A stretch of DNA of 39,705 bases from Prevotellaceae bacterium UBA2744 (GTDB taxonomy: Bacteria; Bacteroidota; Bacteroidia; Bacteroidales; Bacteroidaceae): positions 1 through 39,705 of the forward strand of contig DEJQ01000001.1 in assembly GCA_002353575.1 (NCBI GenBank), in the 5' to 3' direction. How positions within the stretch are numbered: position 1 is the stretch's first letter; the number at the start of each line of letters is the position of its first letter. The notes beneath the pieces are model-generated. The model was given only the letters and a program-made list of their open reading frames with translations. It did no database searches and was not told the DNA's origin. The position numbers were made by a program, and so were the translations under genes. Of this stretch, positions 33,113-39,526 are shown piece after piece.

Positions 33113-36100
33113 TTACTTCACATGTACCTTAGCCTTCATGCCGTCAACAGCCACGATGTATGTTCCGCTTGGCAGACCTACATAACCGTTTCCGGCATGC
33201 TGAGCTGCAAGAGCACCACCTGTGGTAAATACCTTCACGTCCTTGCCTTCAGCACCGCCGATGCTCAGGCCGCCGTTCTGCAGACCTATAGCTACACCTG
33301 TCTTCTTTGTGATATCCTTGATAGCTGTAGCATCTTCAGTTGGTCGGAGCATGAATCGCGTATTGAATGTACCAGCTTCTGTCTGGAACTCATAGCTACC
33401 CAGTGAGAGATCGAAGGTTACACCTGTCTTTGTATCTACCAGTTCCATAGGCAAATCCATGCGTGGAGCTTCGATAGTCAGCTTACCTGCCTTCTTTGCC
33501 TTGTAGCCCAGACGTATATCACCCTCAGTAGGACGTTCGTTGATAGCCATTTCTACTTTCTCTTCTACAGTGTAGAGTTGTGCATTAGCATCGTTGCTGA
33601 TAAATTTAGCAGCATCGCAAGTCATTTCGTAATTGCGGCTTGCCTTTTCGTTCAGAACGAGACGAGTCTTATCAACCGAAGCAGTATCATTATCGCTGAT
33701 ATTCAGGTTTACGAGCAGACGGCTTGGAGTGATACCCTTCAGAAGAAGAGCCTTCACATTGTTAGCTTTCTTTTCTTTGCTCTGACGATAAGTTTCGCGT
33801 TTTTCCTTCTTGAAGTCAATCTTTTCTGATTCATTAGGCTTCTGTACGAAGAATGCCTCGTATGGCTGCAGGTGGTATTCATCATCACCTGGGCGATAAG
33901 CTTCATAGCTGTTGCCGTTCCATACTGTTATAGGAGCATCGAAATCTTCAGCCTTGAAATCATAGAAACTTGAATATGGGTTACCCACGAAGTTCCAACT
34001 TGCATTAGCAGCATTGTCGCATACATACTCTGTCAGAGTCTTTGGACGGTCGCCGCCAAATGTCGGTTTGTCGAACTTCACAACCAGAGTACCGGCTGTT
34101 GCAGACTGGAAGATATAACCCTGGCGAGCTGTAAGAGTCTCACCTTCTACATTCTTCCAACCGTTAGCCCCTTCCATAGCACGAATCAGTCCGTCATACT
34201 CTCTCCAAGCATACTGACCAGGATATTCACATTCAGCAATTGTCACATCGAATGGGAAGCAGAAGAAATACCATCTGCCTGCCTCCACCTGAATCTTCAC
34301 ATTCAAAGTATTCACAGGCAGATTGCCTTGATTTTTTCCGTCATCCTCACCAATCAGAGAACCGCCCTGTCCGTTTCCGTCCAGACTCTGTTCTACCTCA
34401 TCGAATGGCTGTGGCTCGTCACCCTCTACAGTTACACCGCCTTCATTGCCTATCTCTGCATCAATATGTTCGCCTTCACTTGTGTCAGGAATTCGTTCTT
34501 CACCATCAGCAAATGTCAGGTCATCGTTTGTAGGCAGAGTTACATAATCGTCGGGCGACAAACTTGTCTTATTGACTGAAATAAACTGGCTCCAGTTTGT
34601 ATCGTAGTAATAGTTGTTATACAAGAATTCTGGTATGTACAGTTCCTGATGCTGGTAATCGTTAAAAGTATCACCACCTATAGGAATAATACCTGGCATA
34701 TATGCATAAATTTTCTTAAGGTTTGAACAATTAGTAAAAGCATTATTGCCAATAGATTCAATATAAGGAGGAAGATGAAGTTCGACCAAACGAGTATTAC
34801 GGAATGCATAACCACCTATTGTATGAAGTTGTTTTGGTAAATGTATTTCAGCCAATTGACTACATTGATAGAAAGCCCACTCTCCAATTAATGTCACACT
34901 CTCCGGAATATTAATGGCAGTAAGACTTGAACAGCCATGGAATGCATAGTCTGGAATAGATGTAATACCCTCAGGCAGTTCGATAGATTTAAGCGAACTA
35001 CAACCTCTAAATGCATAACTCTCAAGAGCAGTTATACCGGCAGGCAATTTGACAGAGACTATACCAGTAGGAAGGAAATATCCTGTAATTACATCGTCTT
35101 TGGTATAAAAAGACCCGTCATAAGCAGAGCTATAATAATTGTATGGATTTCCTACTACATGTGCTTCTGACATATCCAATGTACGCAGATTAGTCATCTT
35201 ATTTCTCATCACCATCACATCATAGCCATTGAAAGTACCAGAGATTTTCAAATTTACCACTTTATACGCATTTTCATCTCCAATCTGATCTATCAAATCA
35301 GAAGAGTTCTCCTTAGCGTTCAATGATAAATCATAAACAAATGTGGAAGATGTTTCTGGTACTATACGATTTGCATAATCCGTCCAAGCTGTTTTGTATG
35401 CATCTACCGATTCATCTGGCACAAACAAAATAGCATTGGAAGGCCAAGAATATGAAGTCTTTGGAGTAGAAGATGCAAAATAGATAGAAGTAAGACTGTA
35501 ACAGTTCTGGAAAGCATCGCTACCTATTGAAGTAACATTTTCAGGAATAGTAATCGAAGTAAGACTGGAACAAAAATAGAAAGCATAGTCACCTATTGAA
35601 GTAACTCCATCAGGAATATTAATCGAGGTAAGGCTGGAACAACCATAGAAAGCATAGCCTTCTATTTTTGTAACACTTTCAGGAATATTAATCGAAGTAA
35701 GACTGGAACAAAAATAGAAAGCATAGCTACCTATTGAAGTAACACCATCAGGGATATTAATCGAAGTAAGGTTGGAACAACCATAGAAAGCAGAACCGTC
35801 TATTGAAATAATACTTTCTGGCAGGGTAACAGCAGCGAGACTAGCACACCCCCAGAAAGCACCATGTCCTATGGATGTAACTCCATCTGGAATAGTAATC
35901 GTAGCAAGGTTAGCACAGCCAGAAAAAGCTTCACTTTCTATTGAAGTAACACCATCAGGAATAGTAACAGAAGTAATAGTTTCACATTCCCTGAAAGCAC
36001 CACCGCCTATTAACGTAACAGTATAAGGTGTTTCACCAATATAAACTGTTGAAGGTATTACAAGATTGGCAGGTATAGTACCACTGATACCAGAGGTGAT

Positions 36101-36223
36101 AGTGGCTTTATTACCATCCCATGTATAAAAACTCCAAACGGTTCCATTTGTGTCTGTCCAGGTATCTGCTTTTGCAGCTATACAAGCAACAAGAACTAAA
36201 AAAATAATAAGTAATTTTTTCAT
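33113..36223 (-). CDS. Large BspA-family leucine-rich-repeat surface protein
   Basis: 1036 residues: signal peptide (1-19), a beta region, then TpLRR/LRR_5 repeats of 23 residues (for example SSLTSINIPDGVTSIGDYAFYFC) at about 70-255. A spacer at about 270-390 follows, then a second repeat block (about 390-520), an acidic linker (about 560-640), a beta-rich region, and a C-terminal tail GNGYVGLPSGTYIVAVDGMKAKVHVK of type-IX-secretion sorting kind. BspA proteins bind fibronectin, fibrinogen or other bacteria in oral Bacteroidales. The first block contains a 138-base dimer repeat at near identity. It is the second gene of the four-gene operon, 33 bases after the cohesin-like gene. Confidence 0.92.
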   Translation of the reverse strand: MKKLLIIFLVLVACIAAKADTWTDTNGTVWSFYTWDGNKATITSGISGTIPANLVIPSTVYIGETPYTVTLIGGGAFRECETITSVTIPDGVTSIESEAFSGCANLATITIPDGVTSIGHGAFWGCASLAAVTLPESIISIDGSAFYGCSNLTSINIPDGVTSIGSYAFYFCSSLTSINIPESVTKIEGYAFYGCSSLTSINIPDGVTSIGDYAFYFCSSLTSITIPENVTSIGSDAFQNCYSLTSIYFASSTPKTSYSWPSNAILFVPDESVDAYKTAWTDYANRIVPETSSTFVYDLSLNAKENSSDLIDQIGDENAYKVVNLKISGTFNGYDVMVMRNKMTNLRTLDMSEAHVVGNPYNYYSSAYDGSFYTKDDVITGYFLPTGIVSVKLPAGITALESYAFRGCSSLKSIELPEGITSIPDYAFHGCSSLTAINIPESVTLIGEWAFYQCSQLAEIHLPKQLHTIGGYAFRNTRLVELHLPPYIESIGNNAFTNCSNLKKIYAYMPGIIPIGGDTFNDYQHQELYIPEFLYNNYYYDTNWSQFISVNKTSLSPDDYVTLPTNDDLTFADGEERIPDTSEGEHIDAEIGNEGGVTVEGDEPQPFDEVEQSLDGNGQGGSLIGEDDGKNQGNLPVNTLNVKIQVEAGRWYFFCFPFDVTIAECEYPGQYAWREYDGLIRAMEGANGWKNVEGETLTARQGYIFQSATAGTLVVKFDKPTFGGDRPKTLTEYVCDNAANASWNFVGNPYSSFYDFKAEDFDAPITVWNGNSYEAYRPGDDEYHLQPYEAFFVQKPNESEKIDFKKEKRETYRQSKEKKANNVKALLLKGITPSRLLVNLNISDNDTASVDKTRLVLNEKASRNYEMTCDAAKFISNDANAQLYTVEEKVEMAINERPTEGDIRLGYKAKKAGKLTIEAPRMDLPMELVDTKTGVTFDLSLGSYEFQTEAGTFNTRFMLRPTEDATAIKDITKKTGVAIGLQNGGLSIGGAEGKDVKVFTTGGALAAQHAGNGYVGLPSGTYIVAVDGMKAKVHVK
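35555..35830. repeat. 138-bp dimeric tandem repeat inside the BspA gene
   Basis: The word CGAAGTAAGACTGGAACAA occurs at 35555 and again at 35693, exactly 138 bases apart. Each 138-base unit is two 69-base leucine-rich repeats of different kind (SINIPDGVTSIG and SINIPESVTKIEG), so the dimer, not the single repeat, was copied. Confidence 0.8.
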
Positions 36224-36256
36224 AGCTGTATGTGTTTAAAGATTAGTATTATTCGT

Positions 36257-37402
36257 TTACTTTACGAACACCTTTTGAGTGCCCTTGATATAATATCCCC
36301 TTTCCAGACGCTCTACTCGGCGACCAGAAAAGTCATAATAGACATCTGATGTAGCATCTTCAGACACCTGTTTGATTTCTGAAGCCTCATCAATCTGCAT
36401 ACCTAAAGCTTTTACAGATAGTGCTCCGGAAGGAGTCAGATAGCATCGGCCTGCAGGAATAGTGAATGACTCGCCCTCAGCACTGTAGAACTTAGGACCA
36501 GCACCCTGATTCTGCAATACATATCCTGAGTTTATCACTGTAGGTTTGAGTACACCTGTCAGAAGTCCCTGTGTATAGACTCCATCGTCGGCATAATCCT
36601 CACCAAGGTCAACAGACCCATTGAAATTGCCTGTATAACCGGTTTCTGATATTACAATATATGGTTTACAAGCCTCAATAGAGTTTACCGGAGTGAGCAG
36701 CATAGTCTTGCCGTCATTATCTACTGCATTGCAGATATATGCTTGAACTCCTGTGGGCAGTTCTGCATCAAAAGGCAAAATGAGTGTGCCTACCTTGTTT
36801 ACAGAACTGATATTGACCGATACTGTACGATCAGCAGGAACTGCAGTAGTGAATGGCTGGCAACTGAAATCGGCAGGCACATATTTTCTTGCGTCCTCTT
36901 TCTGAACCAGAGCAATACCCGAAACTGTAACTATCGGTTTTGGAGATACAGATGCAGCAAGTGCAGCATTATCTAACTCAACATATACTCTGAAGAGCAC
37001 ACCTGAAACTTTGGTGAATTCATCGTTCACACTCGATGTACAAGCAACTCGCAACTGGTTTGCTGTAGGCTGAGAGGCACTCAGAGTGTGAGTGTAAGTA
37101 TAGGTTTTCTTAATTTTGTTGTAAGTACAAGGATAGATACCTTCATCGCCCAATTCCATCATCTGTACATAATCTTTGTCAGAAGTGATGCCTTCGGGCA
37201 GGAATATATCCATATTGTAAGCCGTGTAGATAAGTGAACCGTCAAGACTCACGTCAAAATAGTAGAACTCAAGATCGCTGTCATAAGTCAAGTCGCTTAA
37301 TACAATTCTGTCGGTAGTGGGAATTGGTTCAGCAGCTCTCATTCTACCAGAGAATGTCATCAGAAGCGACAGAAGAGCAATTAGAAGTATAGGTCTTTTC
37401 AT
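36257..37402 (-). CDS. Secreted cohesin-like protein with sorting tail
   Basis: A 381-residue exported protein. The signal peptide ends near GRMRAAE (about 24). The first domain (about 30-180) has the look of a cohesin: alternating strands with FDVSLDGSLIYTAYNMDIFLPEGI and, later, SGVLFRVYVELDN, the pattern of the aYxxxxxLPxG strand and the closing GxLFxVxxxxD strand. A second beta domain follows (about 185-340). The tail VYYDFSGRRVERLERGYYIKGTQKVFVK is a type-IX-secretion-type C-terminal motif. A dockerin gene lies two genes downstream in the same operon. The cohesin assignment is from strand pattern only. Confidence 0.6.
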   Translation of the reverse strand: MKRPILLIALLSLLMTFSGRMRAAEPIPTTDRIVLSDLTYDSDLEFYYFDVSLDGSLIYTAYNMDIFLPEGITSDKDYVQMMELGDEGIYPCTYNKIKKTYTYTHTLSASQPTANQLRVACTSSVNDEFTKVSGVLFRVYVELDNAALAASVSPKPIVTVSGIALVQKEDARKYVPADFSCQPFTTAVPADRTVSVNISSVNKVGTLILPFDAELPTGVQAYICNAVDNDGKTMLLTPVNSIEACKPYIVISETGYTGNFNGSVDLGEDYADDGVYTQGLLTGVLKPTVINSGYVLQNQGAGPKFYSAEGESFTIPAGRCYLTPSGALSVKALGMQIDEASEIKQVSEDATSDVYYDFSGRRVERLERGYYIKGTQKVFVK

Positions 37403-37625
37403 ACATTATAATTATGTATGCCTATAGCAACCCGGATTCAGCGGTTAGTAAATTTTGAAACGGAAAGACGTGGGTGCTCTACTTTTCTCGCTTATCCCAT
37501 CAGAAATCTCGTTTATTAATACAAAGGACAAAACAGATACTGAAGTAGAAAAGCGCGTTTAGTAAACGTCTTTTTTATATAACATGTCTGACCCACCCAG
37601 CCCCTATAGGCTAACCGAGTCGCGA

Positions 37626-37659
37626 CAAAGATAAATCTCATTTTACATATAAGAACAAT
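37626..37659 (-). promoter_or_regulatory. Promoter of the cohesin-like/BspA/dockerin operon
   Basis: Minus-strand TATCTTTG (37626-37633), exact consensus, with ATTG (37656-37659) 22 bases upstream. Confidence 0.6.
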
Positions 37660-37664
37660 TCATC

Positions 37665-37692
37665 TTAGCCCATGTTAGCCCATTTAGCCCAA
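37665..37692. repeat. Three TTAGCCCA(T/A) direct repeats upstream of the promoter
   Basis: TTAGCCCAT at 37665-37673, 37675-37683, and TTAGCCCAA at 37684-37692: periods of 10 and 9 bases, about one helical turn, ending 5 bases before the -33 position of the minus-strand promoter. The arrangement suits an activator site. Confidence 0.65.
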
Positions 37693-37773
37693 ATGAGAGA
37701 GAAACGACTTTTTGTTCAAAAAAAGGAAAATAAGGGTTCAGGGTTAATGATTAATAATTAATGGTTAAGAGTT

Positions 37774-38085
37774 TCATTTAGTTATGTTAGCCTGAGCCTT
37801 GGGCTCTTTTCTAGTGTCCCACAGGTCAGCTATTATGATTTTATCATTATCTAGGTAATAGATTAGTTTATTTAGTTTGTTAATCACAACACTTCTATAT
37901 GGAATCTGACGATGACGGAGCAATGGCTCTAATTGTCCAATCAAAGGTAGCCGTGATAAAGAGTCTTCCCATTCGTTGATATTTGTTTTAAAACGAATAA
38001 CTGCATCTACTCCATATTGATGAAGGATATAGTCTGCTGTTTCTTTCCACTTTTTATATGCCTGGTCAGACCAGATAATTTCCAT
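37774..38085 (-). CDS. RelE/ParE-family toxin
   Basis: A 103-residue protein that starts MEIIWSDQAYKKWKETADYILHQYG, the helix-rich opening of ParE/RelE toxins, then RLPLIGQLEPLLRHRQIPYRSVVINKLNKLIYYLDNDKIIIADLWDTRKEP, the beta sheet with the typical RSV...KLIY...I.I..LWDTR endings. Members either cleave ribosome-bound mRNA or inhibit gyrase; the sequence does not tell which. The antitoxin gene ends 6 bases upstream and would be expressed first. Confidence 0.88.
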   Translation of the reverse strand: MEIIWSDQAYKKWKETADYILHQYGVDAVIRFKTNINEWEDSLSRLPLIGQLEPLLRHRQIPYRSVVINKLNKLIYYLDNDKIIIADLWDTRKEPKAQANITK

Positions 38086-38091
38086 ATCACA

Positions 38092-38340
38092 CTACAAATG
38101 CTTCTGTATATAATCGTCCATCATATCAGACACTTCTGCCTTTGAATACACTCGGCCTGCAGCAACGTCTTCTTCTGCCATGTCAAGACGAGCATCGATT
38201 TCCTCCATCGTATAAGGCTGCAAGGCTTCTTCGCGCATCGCTTGCTCATACAGATGGTCAGCTAACCAACGTTTATTAGCAGCAGTAAGGTTAAAACCCA
38301 TGATTGTCTGCCATACGTTTTGTAATCCTGCTACATTCAT
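38092..38340 (-). CDS. Antitoxin of the RelE/ParE pair
   Basis: I chose the ATG at 38340, giving 82 residues (MNVAGLQNVWQTIMGFN and on). The frame stays open back to 38511, but a consensus promoter lies at 38368-38398 inside that extension, so the longer form is not made. The N-terminal part (LTAANKRWLADHLYEQA) and the acidic middle (EEIDARLDMAEEDVAAGRVYSKAEV) match antitoxins of this Bacteroidales type, where the tail wraps the toxin. No classic DNA-binding fold is obvious, yet a perfect palindrome sits on the start codon and could be the autoregulatory site. Confidence 0.83.
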   Translation of the reverse strand: MNVAGLQNVWQTIMGFNLTAANKRWLADHLYEQAMREEALQPYTMEEIDARLDMAEEDVAAGRVYSKAEVSDMMDDYIQKHL

Positions 38341-38351
38341 ATTATAATATG
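38338..38351. promoter_or_regulatory. 14-bp perfect palindrome over the antitoxin start (likely operator)
   Basis: CATATTATAATATG reads the same on both strands and includes the antitoxin ATG. It lies directly downstream of the predicted transcription start, where a repressor would block RNA polymerase or where the mRNA hairpin would hide the start. Confidence 0.6.
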
Positions 38352-38367
38352 TTTTACTAGTACTGCG

Positions 38368-38398
38368 CAAAGATATGAGTAAGCGAGAGAAAAACAAA
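38368..38398 (-). promoter_or_regulatory. Promoter of the toxin-antitoxin operon
   Basis: Minus-strand TTTG (38395-38398), 19-base spacer, TATCTTTG (38368-38375). Both boxes match exactly. Confidence 0.8.
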
Positions 38399-38503
38399 AT
38401 AATTATCGTTAAAACTGATTTCTGTTGACTGTCAAATGTCAAAAGTGAGTAAGTTGTAAGTGAGTAAGTGACCCTCATTTTTGCTACATAACTATAAAAA
38501 TTT

Positions 38504-38539
38504 TTTTTCATAGTTTACAAAATTATTTTTCATAGTTTA
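38504..38539. repeat. Two TTTTTCATAGTTTA direct repeats, 22 bp apart
   Basis: The 14-base word occurs at 38504-38517 and 38526-38539, two helical turns apart, just upstream of a weak plus-strand promoter (GTTG at 38549, TTTATTTG at 38574-38581). The spacing fits a dimeric activator. Confidence 0.55.
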
Positions 38540-38585
38540 GTGGCAAAAGTTGTGTGATATTTTTATCTGTAATTTTATTTGCACC

Positions 38586-38759
38586 ATGAAAAGAATAATT
38601 GTTTCAGAAATAGTTTGTATTTTGGCATTGTCATTCGCGAGTGCCGGTCAATCGAAGTGTCTCGGTCCTGGAACACCTAATTCGAATATATTACCCATAG
38701 GTATCCACATACCTACAGACTTGGCATACGATTCAGCTACTCGTTGTTCAATCTCGTAA
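38586..38759 (+). pseudogene. Orphan signal peptide, likely 5' remnant of a secreted-protein gene
   Basis: The frame starts MKRIIVSEIVCILALSFASAGQ, a plausible signal peptide, with a promoter-like box 5 bases before the ATG and a pair of direct repeats upstream. After about residue 21 (near base 38648) the frame becomes antisense to another gene and loses any protein-like character (PGTPNSNILPIG and so on), ending at 58 codons. I read it as the start of a gene whose body was replaced at a junction near 38648. A fortuitous frame is the alternative. Confidence 0.35.
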
Positions 38760-38911
38760 CTATTTACATTTTCTTTGACATCTCGAAGTTGTGCTTCATG
38801 TAATCGGCAAAGCTTTTGGAACTCATTGGCGATTTCTTTGATTCTTCGATTTTCCTCATCGTACGTTCCATCGATTCCTTGTGAAATTGATTCAAATATG
38901 TCATCTCCCAT
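38648..38911 (-). CDS. Hypothetical protein (87 aa)
   Basis: With the ATG at 38911 the product has 87 residues: a helical, charged first two thirds (GDDIFESISQGIDGTYDEENRRIKEIANEF, then QLRDVKENVNSYEIEQRVAESYAK) and a tail MWIPMGNIFELGVPGPRHFD. The frame is open back to 39109, but the upstream part passes through the ACCTCCCTATA repeats. An exact -7 box (TATTTTTG, minus strand, 38931-38938) fits the shorter form. No family recognised; its 3' end may be truncated at the junction mentioned for the facing fragment. Confidence 0.5.
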   Translation of the reverse strand: MGDDIFESISQGIDGTYDEENRRIKEIANEFQKLCRLHEAQLRDVKENVNSYEIEQRVAESYAKSVGMWIPMGNIFELGVPGPRHFD

Positions 38912-38930
38912 CTTGATTATTATTTGCTCG

Positions 38931-38938
38931 CAAAAATA
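38931..38938 (-). promoter_or_regulatory. -7 box of the 87-aa hypothetical gene
   Basis: Minus-strand TATTTTTG, exact TAnnTTTG, with TTTG at 38961-38964 (22-base spacer). It decides the start at 38911. Confidence 0.55.
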
Positions 38939-38990
38939 CAAACTATTTTCTATACTTCTGCAAAATCTTGAAGGATATTTTTTCACTCCA

Positions 38991-39092
38991 ACCTCCCTAT
39001 ATTGGCTGCAAGCCCAGTATTCATCGAGGGTTGAGATAGGGAGGTTAGGTTCTTTAGACCTCCCTATACACCTCACTATTAACCTCCCTATA
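38991..39092. repeat. ACCTCCCTATA repeat cluster (three direct, one inverted)
   Basis: Direct copies at 38991-39001, 39058-39068 and 39082-39092; an inverted copy (GATAGGGAGGT) at 39035-39045 with one base different. The stretch could fold into alternative hairpins. 38939-39121 has no gene that I accept. Confidence 0.75.
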
Positions 39093-39121
39093 GACCTCAC
39101 TGTCAACAAAAATCAGTCTTA

Positions 39122-39149
39122 ATTCTTCATTCTTCATTCTTCATTCTTC
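39122..39149. repeat. ATTCTTC tandem heptamer, four copies
   Basis: Four exact copies of ATTCTTC, followed by a GTTGCAA / TTGCAAC inverted repeat (39162-39177). Confidence 0.85.
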
Positions 39150-39178
39150 ATTATCAAAATGTGTTGCAACATTGCAAC

Positions 39179-39212
39179 AAAAAAAGCTGACAAGGCATTT
39201 ACCCAGTCAGCT
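39179..39212 (-). terminator. Terminator downstream of the smalltalk gene
   Basis: Minus-strand stem AGCTGAC / GTCAGCT, 14-base loop, seven T. It is 150 bases after the smalltalk stop and the first terminator met by that transcript. Confidence 0.8.
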
Positions 39213-39224
39213 CTCGTTTTAGTA

Positions 39225-39350
39225 GTTAAGAAGTTAGAGAAGTTAGAGGAGTTAAGACGATACTGGTTCTCAGCTCTCTTACATCTAACATCAGCCATCA
39301 TACGTCTTTAACTTCGAGCGTAGCGATAACTCCTTAACTCCTTAACTCCT
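39225..39350. repeat. GTTAGA-type and TAACTCCT repeats
   Basis: 39327-39350 is TAACTCCT three times in tandem. An inverted copy, AGGAGTTA, lies at 39247-39254 within a run of GTTAGAGA-like words (39225-39256). The two arms could pair. No gene seen in 39213-39364. Confidence 0.7.
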
Positions 39351-39364
39351 TTATCAATTTTCAA

Positions 39365-39475
39365 TTAGAATGGTCCGTGTCCCATACAACTTGTAGTTGT
39401 GATTGCTGTCAAAAATGCTGTGAGTGCGGCTACTACTACCTTCACCACGTGCTCGATAACTTCTTTCTTGTTCAT
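39365..39475 (-). CDS. Smalltalk-type small lipoprotein (36 aa)
   Basis: A 36-codon gene: MNKKEVIEHVVKVVVAALTAFLTAITTTSCMGHGPF. It has an N-terminal KK-x6-hydrophobic helix and ends in TTSCMG, the tail pattern of the short proteins called smalltalk in Bacteroidales annotations. The Cys could be a lipobox residue, leaving a seven-residue lipopeptide. Such genes commonly sit between an HU-family protein and a phage-type amidase; the gene upstream here fits the first, while no amidase follows. Function is unknown. Confidence 0.65.
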   Translation of the reverse strand: MNKKEVIEHVVKVVVAALTAFLTAITTTSCMGHGPF

Positions 39476-39482
39476 TTTTATT

Positions 39483-39524
39483 GAGGTCTGAGGTCTAAGG
39501 TCTGAGGTCTAAGGTCTAAGGTCT
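39483..39524. repeat. (G/A)AGGTCT tandem heptamer, six copies
   Basis: Six tandem heptamers in the order G, G, A, G, A, A at the first base. They lie between the HU-like gene and the smalltalk gene, a place where slippage could change spacing but no reading frame. Confidence 0.9.
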
Positions 39525-39526
39525 CA

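Larger units (their letters stand above)
37403..37773. other. Leader, promoter and upstream repeats of the secreted-protein operon
   Basis: No gene seen. On the minus strand it contains, in order: three TGGGCTAA-type direct repeats (37665-37692), the -7 box (37626-37633), and a leader of about 215 nt. The leader has the small stems AGCC-TATAGG-GGCT and CGTTT-ACT-AAACG. The side near the toxin gene carries ATTAA-rich sequence without a clear terminator. Confidence 0.6.

Noticed and set aside
35500..36020. Regularly spaced repeats that might suggest a CRISPR array
   Set aside because: They are 69-base coding repeats of a leucine-rich-repeat protein, in frame, with no unique spacers.
38341..38511. 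57-residue N-terminal extension of the antitoxin
   Set aside because: An exact two-box promoter lies within it, and the extension is low in protein character.
38912..39109. 66-residue N-terminal extension of the 87-aa hypothetical protein
   Set aside because: It would encode the ACCTCCCTATA repeats and lies upstream of an exact -7 box.
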